The notes below the pieces were generated by a model, which saw only the letters and a program-made list of their open reading frames with translations, ran no database searches and was not told the DNA's origin. The position numbers were made by a program, and so were the translations under genes. From positions 1 to 36,916 of the IMG/VR virus record IMGVR_UViG_3300025655_000118: a stretch of DNA of 36,916 bases, one strand, 5' to 3'. This stretch comes from a virus. Of this stretch, positions 25,001 to 31,537 are shown one piece after another. Position 1 is the stretch's first letter, and each line of letters begins with the position of its first letter.

Positions 25001-26488
25001 TTTAATCCCAACCATATCAGCAATTTCTTTTGCTGTTCTTAGAGGAAGTCTAGGAGTTGTGTTTTTTTGAGGAGTATAATCCCATGACTTCTTCACCATT
25101 CTTCCAGATTTATTTTTATGTGGATCAACTTCTTCTTTAACAGGAACGCAGTTTGGAACGGTCTTACCATTCTTTTTCTTAGTGCCAATTGCTTCATAAC
25201 CCTTCCAACATGCACTCTCAAGACCATTCTTTCTTGCTTCAGCAACAAAATGATTTACTGCAGCAAAACGCTGTTGTTGCTCAGTTGCGCTCTTAGAAGA
25301 ATCTATCTCAGCAGCATCATACACTTCAAGAACTGCATCAATGCTTACATTAATTGCTTCAGCTTTCTTTTCAAGACTTTCATATGCTTCTTTAGTGATG
25401 CCACGATTACGAAGCAGCGTATCCTTTAGTCTTGCTTGATCACGCATACGATCATGCTTAACAAAGTCATTACGCTTTTCTCGATTAATGTCGTTTAACG
25501 CACGGATTTCGTTTGGTCCTTTGCGTCTTTCCATTAAGTCTTTAAATGATTTCACTGGAGCAACCTCTTCTCTTAGGTATTCTTCGTTCTTAGGTGCACG
25601 AGCAGCTGATACACGAGCAATTTCTGCTTTACGAACTTTCGGCAACAGTCTTTTTGCAAGACGGTCAATCATTGCTGACTTCTTCTGCACCAATTTGTCG
25701 ATGGTGATCTTTTCACCTCTACCGAGTTCTCTGTATTCTTTACCACGCTCGCCAGCAACACGCTTACGAAGGAACTGAATGGCTTGCTTACGAGAACGCT
25801 TCATCAAACGATTAGTATCTGCCATGCGTTTCGCACGGATCTTACGCATACGAGCAACTTTCTTAGCAATGCGCTTCATCATACGAGCACGCTTTAGACG
25901 CTGCTGTTGATTCAGTACAGCATACTCGTCAAGCTGTTGTTCAGTTTCTGGCTGTTCCATAATAGAACGCAGCTGGTCATAAATCTTCTTAGCACTAGAT
26001 TGAAGATTGCGTGGAAGACCTGTCTTAAATGCTGCAAAGTTTCCTTCTTTAGCCAGAGCACGCAACTTGCTTGCGCTCATGCCTGATACATCATCAGCAT
26101 CAGGATCACGCTGACCAGCAGAAACAACTTTAATTGAATCAAATGTGTAATCCTTGCCGTTATATTTGTTCAGCAAAGTATCAAAATCTTTTACTCGATC
26201 AGAACCAACAACGATTGTAACATCAGTGTACCCTGCTTTTTGCAGTTCCTGCATTACTTGAATGATTGTTTTAGCGTTGCTCTTAGTTACTGATGGACCA
26301 AATGCTTTTTGAGCAAGAGCAATTTTGGTATTGTAATCGAGAGGATCTTTCTTATTGTTCTGAGAGTGAGAAAGATAGATTCGAGCATCTGCACCTTTCG
26401 CTAATGAAGTGATCTTATCAACGAGTTTCTGGTGTCCAGATGTTGGTGGATTAAGGCGACCAAAGGTTGTGACAACTTTCTTAGACAT
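22079..26488 (-). CDS. Giant modular polyprotein with N-terminal nucleotidyltransferase domain (1469 aa)
   Basis: The start is set at ATG 26488 (MSKKVVTTFGRLNPP...), overlapping the homing-type gene stop; the longer frame lacks a ribosome binding site. Residues 1-165 form a cytidylyl/adenylyltransferase-like domain: GRLNPPTSGHQ (the HxGH-type motif has S17-G-H19), VVGSDRV, and SASKLR (138-143, the ISSTxIR-type motif). Next come an Arg/Lys-rich helical region (about 190-300), a CWKGYEAIG...VPNCVP motif (427-449), a helix-turn-helix-like segment (about 478-540), an EF-hand-like DVDNDGDVDDID (618-629), an LSPQTLIKYASKA module (735-747), and a conserved C-terminal domain ending YWSCRQW. [L/I]-x-E sites recur (E188, 307, 551, 676, 734, 1053, 1254). 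Likely a packaged, protease-cut protein; inference. Confidence 0.7.
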   Translation of the reverse strand: MSKKVVTTFGRLNPPTSGHQKLVDKITSLAKGADARIYLSHSQNNKKDPLDYNTKIALAQKAFGPSVTKSNAKTIIQVMQELQKAGYTDVTIVVGSDRVKDFDTLLNKYNGKDYTFDSIKVVSAGQRDPDADDVSGMSASKLRALAKEGNFAAFKTGLPRNLQSSAKKIYDQLRSIMEQPETEQQLDEYAVLNQQQRLKRARMMKRIAKKVARMRKIRAKRMADTNRLMKRSRKQAIQFLRKRVAGERGKEYRELGRGEKITIDKLVQKKSAMIDRLAKRLLPKVRKAEIARVSAARAPKNEEYLREEVAPVKSFKDLMERRKGPNEIRALNDINREKRNDFVKHDRMRDQARLKDTLLRNRGITKEAYESLEKKAEAINVSIDAVLEVYDAAEIDSSKSATEQQQRFAAVNHFVAEARKNGLESACWKGYEAIGTKKKNGKTVPNCVPVKEEVDPHKNKSGRMVKKSWDYTPQKNTTPRLPLRTAKEIADMVGIKVNQFGLLAKKYPDMPKPVSGITTYVRGRSTTYYEPKAFLKWAKSNGIGKFAEINETIKHEGEKWVIYSKDGSKKLGTYDTEAAAKKRLRQIEFFKHMNEAKIAHALDPKKSLKHSMKDVGVDVDNDGDVDDIDRILSAPPEVTGTEKDQKKVQMALQKHGELEKKHTKVGVAYEETQLDEIVPALATAARIISTAGKAIKTGAKAIGKGTASRSSVGTMALEPKDTATSTSDVPKLNELSPQTLIKYASKAASDSAAASKAGDIERAKKREAGISRAMDKEVASRTASKPVKKPDDFEKKERTPLGEDGYKWQDFSDTERAELTRRMDAMGFKQIKNPDTFNARDVSQRKKLADILRKPEKASDFEPIQRITPAERNVMNNSYIPEEFSKMLEDADRTIDRLRWADVPQMEPLKRMSNNQLKGYVRDYVSKNSDQVRKFMGAADSGMFGRAIIQKMAPNYIPATKSMTDKDWSNAWKAYDNIDPKIKSNLKKGDVSDFQTNSYVKEDAQKKNLKSILSKKKEAKSTAGAGEWGTDELANNYRNQTPGQSVSEETLQENPIIKGILSKVATSTADDAAAIAKAKAREQAKAAAKKPEVAQAAKDAERRSQAFKASEADRAERAAKNQATKGYQGAFDKLDTYNKKQFNFDKDPQGAIDKVTDLSKNPKVDPDVRPMYKDMAKKMAHDSAVKSSEAGQRMNALKGVAKPEHKGTTAAPSSSPQSQMGVTRKKFREILNNPQHPRHDEATKLKTEETQLDEIGPLVGLAARGAASLATKGLNKLGKSDWWNKGRNVRVPGEDKASLKTLAKDDISQMTRSDAAFKSGDTSVSSLRPMKAFTPDMVKTGPTAAVRQAVERPLKAVSNLMNGYCPETGDLIESLVIEAAEYQGKKVELNNPFRLPAGSKKKFGVYVKNDKGNVVKVTFGDPNMEIKRDDPERRKAFRSRHSCDDDIGPKWKARYWSCRQWRAGHKVED

Positions 26489-26936
26489 AATCCCATCCCA
26501 ACTCTCTTGGAGTTTTCCCAATGTCATTAACTGTAAATAATTTACCTGCCTGTTTTACAGGAGAATCTAATCTTTCGTTAAGTATAGAACGAATTGCTTC
26601 AGTTGTTGTATCTAGTGCTTTAGCAGCTTCAACCTTGCTTCTATATTCACCATAAGGAGTTTTTATTTTTTTTGCTGCTGCGTTGTTTAAAGAAATAAGT
26701 TGTTTAGTCTTTTTGCTGAGAGTAACACCTTTTCTATTACATGGGCGTGCTTTTGCAGAAATACTCATTTGAGTTTTACTTTCTTCAGTATGTTTTTGTC
26801 CATAAAATGTATTGAGTTCACCAGACATACAAGTTTGGTGCTCATACCCATCAAGTTTAAGATTTTTTGCTGGGGGAATCCCCAGAATGGCAGAAATGTT
26901 TTGATTTAGGCGCAAAAGTTGCGTTTCTTTTTTCAT
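26481..26936 (-). CDS. Homing-endonuclease-like DNA-binding protein (NUMOD), nuclease domain not seen
   Basis: The 151-aa protein contains a NUMOD3-type motif (FYGQKHTEESKTQMSISAK). It then has a NUMOD1/HTH-like module (TPYGEYRSKVEAAKALDTTT and TEAIRSILNERL), the usual DNA-recognition part of GIY-YIG and HNH homing enzymes. No catalytic GIY-YIG or HNH core is present, so it may be a remnant or a partner of another nuclease. The N-terminal ISAILGIP is shared with the gene at 2905-3381. It is inserted between the membrane-protein gene and the giant gene, whose start overlaps its last codons, and it has its own upstream late promoter. It is more A+T-rich than its neighbours. GAGGAAAAT precedes the ATG. 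Confidence 0.65.
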   Translation of the reverse strand: MKKETQLLRLNQNISAILGIPPAKNLKLDGYEHQTCMSGELNTFYGQKHTEESKTQMSISAKARPCNRKGVTLSKKTKQLISLNNAAAKKIKTPYGEYRSKVEAAKALDTTTEAIRSILNERLDSPVKQAGKLFTVNDIGKTPRELGWDYV

Positions 26937-27032
26937 ATTTTCCTCAGGGTTTTGCGTACACTTACCTGATTGGGGTATTGACGAATTGTATGGCAGACAG
27001 TATAATTAGATTGTCGCCTTTAAGGTTTGAAT

Positions 27033-27040
27033 TATTTATA
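27033..27040 (-). promoter_or_regulatory. T4-type late promoter
   Basis: Exact TATAAATA on the minus strand about 12 bases after the stop of the 96-aa gene and 97 bases before the homing-like gene. It can also drive the giant polyprotein genes and dps downstream. The leader lacks the hairpin found before the other two homing-type genes. Confidence 0.75.
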
Positions 27041-27051
27041 AGAAATCAATT

Positions 27052-27342
27052 TTACCAGGGCATCATACTACGCATCATTCCCATTGGATTCATTCTACTT
27101 CTCATATCACCGACATTCCCGTTGATATTATAGACGCCTTGATTCATTACTTTCATGTCTGTTTCAATGCGAGCAACATCCTGTTGCATCTTATGAACAG
27201 CATTCGCCATCACTTCCCAAGATTCAACCATACGACTCATGTGTTGGTTTGCTAGAAACCCAACATACAATACACAAGCTGCTACGGTGAGTTGAGATAT
27301 TGCGGTTATCCAACCGCAAACCTTACTTGATTCACATTGCAC
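27052..27342 (-). CDS. Small membrane protein with coiled coil (96 aa)
   Basis: The start is a GTG at 27342 overlapping the TAG of the previous gene (TAGTG); no in-frame ATG lies nearby. Residues about 10-30 form one transmembrane helix (WITAISQLTVAACVLYVGFL). A helical coiled-coil part (SRMVESWEVMANAVHKMQQD) and a Met-rich tail (RMNPMGMMRSMMPW) follow. The tail looks like a conserved ending. It sits in the cargo cluster, but it lacks the propeptide of its neighbours. Function unknown; a membrane-docking or DNA-entry role would be speculation. Confidence 0.6.
   Translation of the reverse strand: MQCESSKVCGWITAISQLTVAACVLYVGFLANQHMSRMVESWEVMANAVHKMQQDVARIETDMKVMNQGVYNINGNVGDMRSRMNPMGMMRSMMPW
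27300..27319 (-). other. Perfect 8-bp hairpin inside a start region
   Basis: TTGCGGTT-GGAT-AACCGCAA on the minus strand forms a perfect 8-bp stem with a 4-base loop, about 23-43 bases after the GTG start of the 96-aa membrane protein. It encodes CGWITA residues. It may affect translation or RNA processing; no function is known. Confidence 0.5.
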
Positions 27343-28571
27343 TAGCGTTGCCAGCCTTTAATAATATCGGAGGAGAAATTGGCTTTCGAGAACTCCATTC
27401 TGTTCACAAGTTTCAAAGCACCACCAGTGTGATCAATACCAACATAACCTTCTGGAGCAGTTACTCTGAAACCATCAGTTGTGCGAAGAAAAGTACCAAC
27501 ACTTGATGCTTGATTTAACTTGTGAATGATAATTTCTTTCGCTTCAATTATATAGTTCATCATCAAAAAGATATTCTCCAGATGCACTCGATTCGCATTA
27601 CTGAAAAATCGTAGAATCTCAACACGCTTTTCCAATTGAGTTTGCTTGCCTGCTGGAGTTTTGCGCTTACCTGCTTCTTGCGAATAGTATTGTGAGATGT
27701 AGTTGATCAAATCTCTTACATGAGCACGGACATTGGTAATCTTTTCACCTGCTCGTACTTTGGTATTGTAATGCGTCTTTACTTTCTGCAGCAGTTCAGC
27801 ATTATCTGAGATACCATTAAGTGTTTTGGCGTCAAGTTTATTGAAGATTGTACCAGCAGCAGAAAGCAGCTTAGTAATCTCAGCAGTTTCTTTCTTAGTG
27901 AAGGTAGCATTACCTGAAACATCATGAAAGGTAGCATCAACTGACCATACATTCTTAGACTGTCTTAGTTGACTGGCAATTTCTTTACCGAACGATGCCT
28001 TCATTGTTTCAAACGAGCCACCAGTGTATGTTGTATGCCATACGATACCGATCTTAGATGCAGCAATCTTGCGACCTAGATCTGAACGAACAGGTACAGC
28101 ATACACGATTGTATTTGGATGGAAGGTAAGCAACTGCTCACCATCAATTGTTTCTTTTCTCAGATCAGACTTCGCATAAAGGAAGTCGCCCTGATACACC
28201 CCATGCTTGATACCAAGTTCAGGTAGATATTGAAGTGCCAACTTTAATTTAGCGGCAAGATCACCAGAGGTATCAGCGTCAACCTCAGCGGCAGTCTTAT
28301 ATACTTTCGGGTTCTTATTGAAGATACCTTTCTTAGCAACAAAGAACTTGCCATCAGTTGGATCAATACCAGCAAACACTGCTGGTGCACCATCCCACTT
28401 TACGGTAACATTGACTGGTTTATCAGCATGACCAGCAAGCATATCTCTAAGACTGCGAAGAAGATTAATTGCATCACGAGTTCCTTTCACGCCACCATTG
28501 AGAACAGCATCCTCAAGATGCTCCATGTGGGTGTTCTTTTCTTCTGCTATGAATGTTGAAAATTTACGCAT
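27342..28571 (-). CDS. Ligase-fold nucleotidyltransferase with capsid-targeting leader
   Basis: The first ten residues, MRKFSTFIAE, followed by E, match the T4 internal-protein leader (MKTYQEFIAE|A), which is cut by the prohead protease. The 409-aa body has VKWDGAPAVFAG (K58-x-D60-G61), the motif I lysine of ATP-dependent DNA/RNA ligases, then FFVAKKGIFN, GVYQGDFLY (124-132) and IGIVWHTTYTG (174-184) as candidate motifs III-IV. It resembles KxDG proteins found in other marine T4-type phages. Predicted to form a nucleotidyl-lysine and possibly seal nucleic acid after injection. The start overlaps the stop of the 87-aa gene. Activity and packaging are inferred. Confidence 0.7.
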   Translation of the reverse strand: MRKFSTFIAEEKNTHMEHLEDAVLNGGVKGTRDAINLLRSLRDMLAGHADKPVNVTVKWDGAPAVFAGIDPTDGKFFVAKKGIFNKNPKVYKTAAEVDADTSGDLAAKLKLALQYLPELGIKHGVYQGDFLYAKSDLRKETIDGEQLLTFHPNTIVYAVPVRSDLGRKIAASKIGIVWHTTYTGGSFETMKASFGKEIASQLRQSKNVWSVDATFHDVSGNATFTKKETAEITKLLSAAGTIFNKLDAKTLNGISDNAELLQKVKTHYNTKVRAGEKITNVRAHVRDLINYISQYYSQEAGKRKTPAGKQTQLEKRVEILRFFSNANRVHLENIFLMMNYIIEAKEIIIHKLNQASSVGTFLRTTDGFRVTAPEGYVGIDHTGGALKLVNRMEFSKANFSSDIIKGWQR

Positions 28572-28827
28572 AAAAATCCCAAGCGTTATCTACTGACCAA
28601 CCTTGCTTCTTCTCAAATGCCTTCCAAGCAGCAACACCGAATTGATCTTTGTACTGTTTAATCATACCATTCATTGCATCAACATTGTTTTGTGCTTGTC
28701 TGTTGTTACCAACTGCGCCACGAATACCACGATCTAAATGATTGCGAATCGTTTGCGCTTTACGCAGCATTTTCTTTTCCAGCGCAGAGGCATTTGCTTC
28801 ATTTAGATAAGTTGAAAACGATAACAT
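28564..28827 (-). CDS. Small helical protein with capsid-targeting leader (87 aa)
   Basis: The start is at 28827, where ATG overlaps the previous stop (TAATG); an earlier ATG at 28845 lies inside the upstream gene. The N-terminus MLSFSTYLNE|A has the same pattern as its neighbours, with E at position 10 and a leucine two before it. The mature part is helical and basic (EKKMLRKAQTIRNHLDRGIR), then a WKAFEKKQGWS segment and NAWDFYA end. No family recognised. By analogy with T4 IPI-IPIII, it is a candidate small injected internal protein, the type that in T4 can inhibit host restriction enzymes; that role here is speculation. Confidence 0.65.
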   Translation of the reverse strand: MLSFSTYLNEANASALEKKMLRKAQTIRNHLDRGIRGAVGNNRQAQNNVDAMNGMIKQYKDQFGVAAWKAFEKKQGWSVDNAWDFYA

Positions 28828-29315
28828 TACAGATAACCTACCCATGCTCTTTGTTTATACCCATCAGGAAATGCAATCAAATTTTGAATCGTTCTATGCC
28901 AACCTTCTAGAATCTCAAATCCATCTTTGCGTTGTAGAACAATAATTGGTTCTGGGCTAACTTTCCCAGTGGATTTAATAATGTTTGATTGAGCAGCGTG
29001 TCTTTCTGCGTCTTTCGGAACTCCCCATGGGTTTTTCTTTCCGCCAGCACGACGCTTTAGATTGTTTGTTGTTTGCTTGTCAAAAGAATCTTTAGTAAGA
29101 TCAATCGTTTCCAATTTCCATTGCTTTACAGGCATTTCTTTTGTAAGCATTCGATTGATTTCTCTTTTCAGAGTGCCAAGATCCGCTTCATCTTCTAGTT
29201 TACGATAAAGCATATCCTTTACGACATAATCTGGCCAATGTTTTGGTACAAGATCACGGATTACTTTCCATGATCCTGCTCTTGCTTCGGTTAGATATGA
29301 GGTAAACGATTTCAT
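28827..29315 (-). CDS. ParB/sulfiredoxin-like protein with capsid-targeting leader
   Basis: The N-terminus MKSFTSYLTE|A is a T4-style 10-residue leader. In the C-terminal part PEPIIVLQRKDGFEILEGWH (121-140) with R141 matches the ParB/Srx core, where G-x-H-R binds nucleotide (CTP in ParB, ATP in Srx). The middle is basic, with KRRAGGKKNPWGVP near 87-100. The 162-aa size suits a single-domain ParB-like protein, a group that includes nucleases and nucleotide switches. The gene overlaps both neighbours by 4 bases or less. It is predicted to be packaged and injected; whether it binds or cuts DNA cannot be told. Confidence 0.7.
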   Translation of the reverse strand: MKSFTSYLTEARAGSWKVIRDLVPKHWPDYVVKDMLYRKLEDEADLGTLKREINRMLTKEMPVKQWKLETIDLTKDSFDKQTTNNLKRRAGGKKNPWGVPKDAERHAAQSNIIKSTGKVSPEPIIVLQRKDGFEILEGWHRTIQNLIAFPDGYKQRAWVGYL

Positions 29316-30145
29316 TTTGCGCCAAACAGTTCTTTCACGTCTTTCATATTATCCAAACTGTATGGAGACTTGCTCTTGGTAAGCATACGACCGATACATC
29401 TTAACTCAGCACGACGTGCTTCAATAACTTTGTTGCTACCTGCTTTGTTAGAAAACGCTTTACTGGTAGAACCACCAGAGTCACCAGCGTAACCAATACG
29501 CACTTCGACTTGAATCTCACCATTAAATTCAGGCACAGGCAACTTCAGAGGATTCTTACCCATGTAGAACAAACCAGCACCGCCGATCTGAATGTAATAT
29601 ACATTTTTGCCGTTGTAAAGATTCTTAATGTAGCGTGAGTCTAGTTTAACATAGTCCTGTACTGCTGCTTGGAGACCTGCTTTCTTAGCGGCATCCCTTG
29701 CTGCTGTGCTTGCTACAAAAGGAACACCAACTTTAGCATAATCTTTATGCACCTTAGTTGGTTCTTGTTTTGCGATAAAATCTAGATACTTATTGATAGC
29801 AGGAAGTTTTGCTTCAACCGCTTTCATCAAAATGGCAATGTCTTCTTCGTCACCAGAAGCGGCGAGTTTAGGGGAAGGAGTCAATTGTTTGCTCTTACGA
29901 TCATAGCGCAGACTTCCGCCACCCATCTGGTCTTTCATACCTGCTTTGATTTCGATATTGAATGCCTTGCCGTTGTAGGCTGCCTCAATATCACCAGAGC
30001 CATGACTAGAGAATCCAGCACCTGGTTTGTCACCAGCGTCCAGCCCTTTGATCTTTGCGCCTGTTAGTGCTCTGTACACCTTCAGTTCATAATCAAGTCC
30101 AGCTGTTCCAACGGTTTCTTCTAGATATTCTTTAAACGAGTGCAT
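29312..30145 (-). CDS. PD-(D/E)XK nuclease-like protein with capsid-targeting leader
   Basis: The protein starts MHSFKEYLEE|T, a T4 internal-protein type leader with E at position 10. The body has a helix with E20 (DYELKVYRAL), then SGD52IEAAYNG and FNIE65IK67AG, the D...ExK active site of PD-(D/E)XK nucleases. QMGGGSLRYDR and a long helical C-terminal part follow. Length 277 aa. It is the first of four overlapping leader-bearing genes and has its own late promoter (30169-30176). It is predicted to be packaged in the head and injected; its target could be host DNA, superinfecting DNA or its own recombination intermediates. Confidence 0.75.
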   Translation of the reverse strand: MHSFKEYLEETVGTAGLDYELKVYRALTGAKIKGLDAGDKPGAGFSSHGSGDIEAAYNGKAFNIEIKAGMKDQMGGGSLRYDRKSKQLTPSPKLAASGDEEDIAILMKAVEAKLPAINKYLDFIAKQEPTKVHKDYAKVGVPFVASTAARDAAKKAGLQAAVQDYVKLDSRYIKNLYNGKNVYYIQIGGAGLFYMGKNPLKLPVPEFNGEIQVEVRIGYAGDSGGSTSKAFSNKAGSNKVIEARRAELRCIGRMLTKSKSPYSLDNMKDVKELFGAK

Positions 30146-30168
30146 GAGTAATTCCTAAATATTTTCAG

Positions 30169-30176
30169 TATTTATA
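30169..30176 (-). promoter_or_regulatory. T4-type late promoter of the cargo operon
   Basis: Exact TATAAATA on the minus strand, overlapping the stop of the 401-aa gene. It is 23 bases before the nuclease ATG, with an AGGA ribosome binding site in between. It drives the four leader-bearing genes. Confidence 0.8.
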
Positions 30177-31377
30177 CTTGAACGCCCATTCGGTCAGACG
30201 CTCTAGTGTAGCCATTCTTGGTTCTAAGATATACTCTACCATATGACTGGATTTCTTTGATGTCATCAGAAGCAATTACACCCCATTTACCAGTTCCGTC
30301 TGGTCCAACCTCAAACTTAACATATAAAACTTGTTCTTGAATCGCATCAGAAAAAATAGAGTTCATGTCTAGAGTACCATTCTTGGTCTCTTTCATAATC
30401 ATCTTTTCACATTCATACATTATTTCATTGGCAGTTGGTGTAATTCTTTCACTCAGATATTGATTGGTTGCAATAAACTTTTGAAAGCCAGCAACATTAT
30501 AACTCTGTTTCGTTGCTGTTGCTGCTGCATTCATATCAATCAAATTGGGATAGATAGAAGCAATCGCCATCATTGGTCCATTCAAAATACTATTTTCAGC
30601 AAGCATCTTAAGCAATGCCCATTCTTTTGTGCGCTGCCACTTTCTAACTTTATTTGGATTGATACTCAACAGATTTAAAATGTCACCTGGTTTGACCACA
30701 TTGGTTGTGTTACCAGACTTAGCAGAAATAACAAACTGTTTGTTGCCCTGATACAAACCATAATCCATTAATGGTTCATTCGGACGCTCAGGCATATACA
30801 CCTTTGCCCCATTACTTAATTCAACACCCTTTGGTCTAAGAATATCTTCTACAATGCATGCAGCTGGACCAAGAACTTCACCAAAGTCTTTATTGATATC
30901 ATTAATAGGAATTTCGTCTTTGACTTTACTGTAGATATCTTTTAGTTTCGATTTGGTTATTGATCCGCCAGAATAATAATCAAACAATGCAGCCAAATAA
31001 GTTTTAACTGGAGCACGAAGGTCTTTGCGCTCCTCAATAGAATCTTTGACCAATCTTTTGTATTCGCTCCAACTATACTTGTTATCACGAACGCCAAATG
31101 CCTGCGGTTTGAGGGATGCTGCACCAGACGCTTTAACTCCTGGCTTGGCTAAACTATCAAAAGGAACACGGACTAGATCTTTTCCCCATTTAACAAGTGC
31201 ACGCTGCTCATATTTTGCAGCCTTTAGATAAATTACACTCTCTCCAGCTTTAATGTCGCCAATCTTTTTGCTTGGATTATCAGCTGCATATGTCCCTGCG
31301 TCCTTCTTCATTGTTGTGAGAAGGTCGCCTTTGCCTTGAAAGTATTTTCCCCATGCGGTTGCGCCAGAACTTGCCAT
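30172..31377 (-). CDS. Hypothetical protein, possible restriction-endonuclease-fold (401 aa)
   Basis: The N-terminal 35-80 region looks like an SH3-type barrel (IKAGESVIYL...RALVKWGKDLVRVPF). The centre has FGEVLGPAA (E167), LMDYGLY (D205) and FVISAKSGNTTN (K220). The order E-helix, D, then x-x-K followed by SG is reminiscent of PD-(D/E)XK enzymes, though the usual E/Q before K is S-A here. No capsid-targeting leader is present. No ribosome binding site is visible, and a late-like octamer lies so close that the mRNA may be leaderless. It sits just downstream of a strong terminator and just upstream of the cargo operon. The nuclease call is weak. Confidence 0.5.
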   Translation of the reverse strand: MASSGATAWGKYFQGKGDLLTTMKKDAGTYAADNPSKKIGDIKAGESVIYLKAAKYEQRALVKWGKDLVRVPFDSLAKPGVKASGAASLKPQAFGVRDNKYSWSEYKRLVKDSIEERKDLRAPVKTYLAALFDYYSGGSITKSKLKDIYSKVKDEIPINDINKDFGEVLGPAACIVEDILRPKGVELSNGAKVYMPERPNEPLMDYGLYQGNKQFVISAKSGNTTNVVKPGDILNLLSINPNKVRKWQRTKEWALLKMLAENSILNGPMMAIASIYPNLIDMNAAATATKQSYNVAGFQKFIATNQYLSERITPTANEIMYECEKMIMKETKNGTLDMNSIFSDAIQEQVLYVKFEVGPDGTGKWGVIASDDIKEIQSYGRVYLRTKNGYTRASDRMGVQV

Positions 31378-31382
31378 AGCAC

Positions 31383-31390
31383 TATTTATT
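31383..31390 (-). promoter_or_regulatory. Late-promoter-like octamer (leaderless?)
   Basis: AATAAATA on the minus strand, five bases before the ATG of the 401-aa gene. It is the only candidate promoter between that gene and the strong terminator at 31396-31424. A start 6-7 bases downstream would fall on the AUG itself. Confidence 0.45.
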
Positions 31391-31395
31391 CAGAC

Positions 31396-31424
31396 AAAAA
31401 AATGCCGCCCGAAGGCGGCAAAAG
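31396..31424 (-). terminator. Strong rho-independent terminator with UUCG loop
   Basis: Minus-strand GCCGCC-TTCG-GGCGGC (31419-31404), then A and seven T. This is a textbook C(UUCG)G tetraloop terminator. It ends the early unit coming from 31.5 kb and insulates the late 401-aa gene. Confidence 0.95.
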
Positions 31425-31537
31425 TTGTGCTATCAAAACACAAGGAGACATAAGGTGGGGTGACAGTATTGCGCTGCCATTTTTTCACATGGTCGGAGTT
31501 GATTTGAGAGAGAGATGACCATGCGCCCCATTTAACT
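31404..31537 (-). ncRNA. Candidate small RNA between promoter and terminator
   Basis: About 130 bases lie between the promoter at 31538-31566 and the UUCG terminator with no convincing gene. A 33-codon frame exists but has no ribosome binding site. The interval contains an inverted repeat CATGGTC/GACCATG (arms at about 31489-31495 and 31516-31522). An untranslated transcript ending at the terminator is the simplest reading, but read-through from the metallopeptidase gene, making this just a 3' untranslated region, is also possible. Confidence 0.35.

Noticed and set aside
26488-26527. Longer start of the 1469-aa protein (MTLGKLQES...), which would add an L-Q-E site resembling a capsid-targeting leader
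   Set aside because: No ribosome binding site precedes it, it lies wholly within the homing-like gene in another frame, and the nucleotidyltransferase fold begins naturally at the ATG at 26488.
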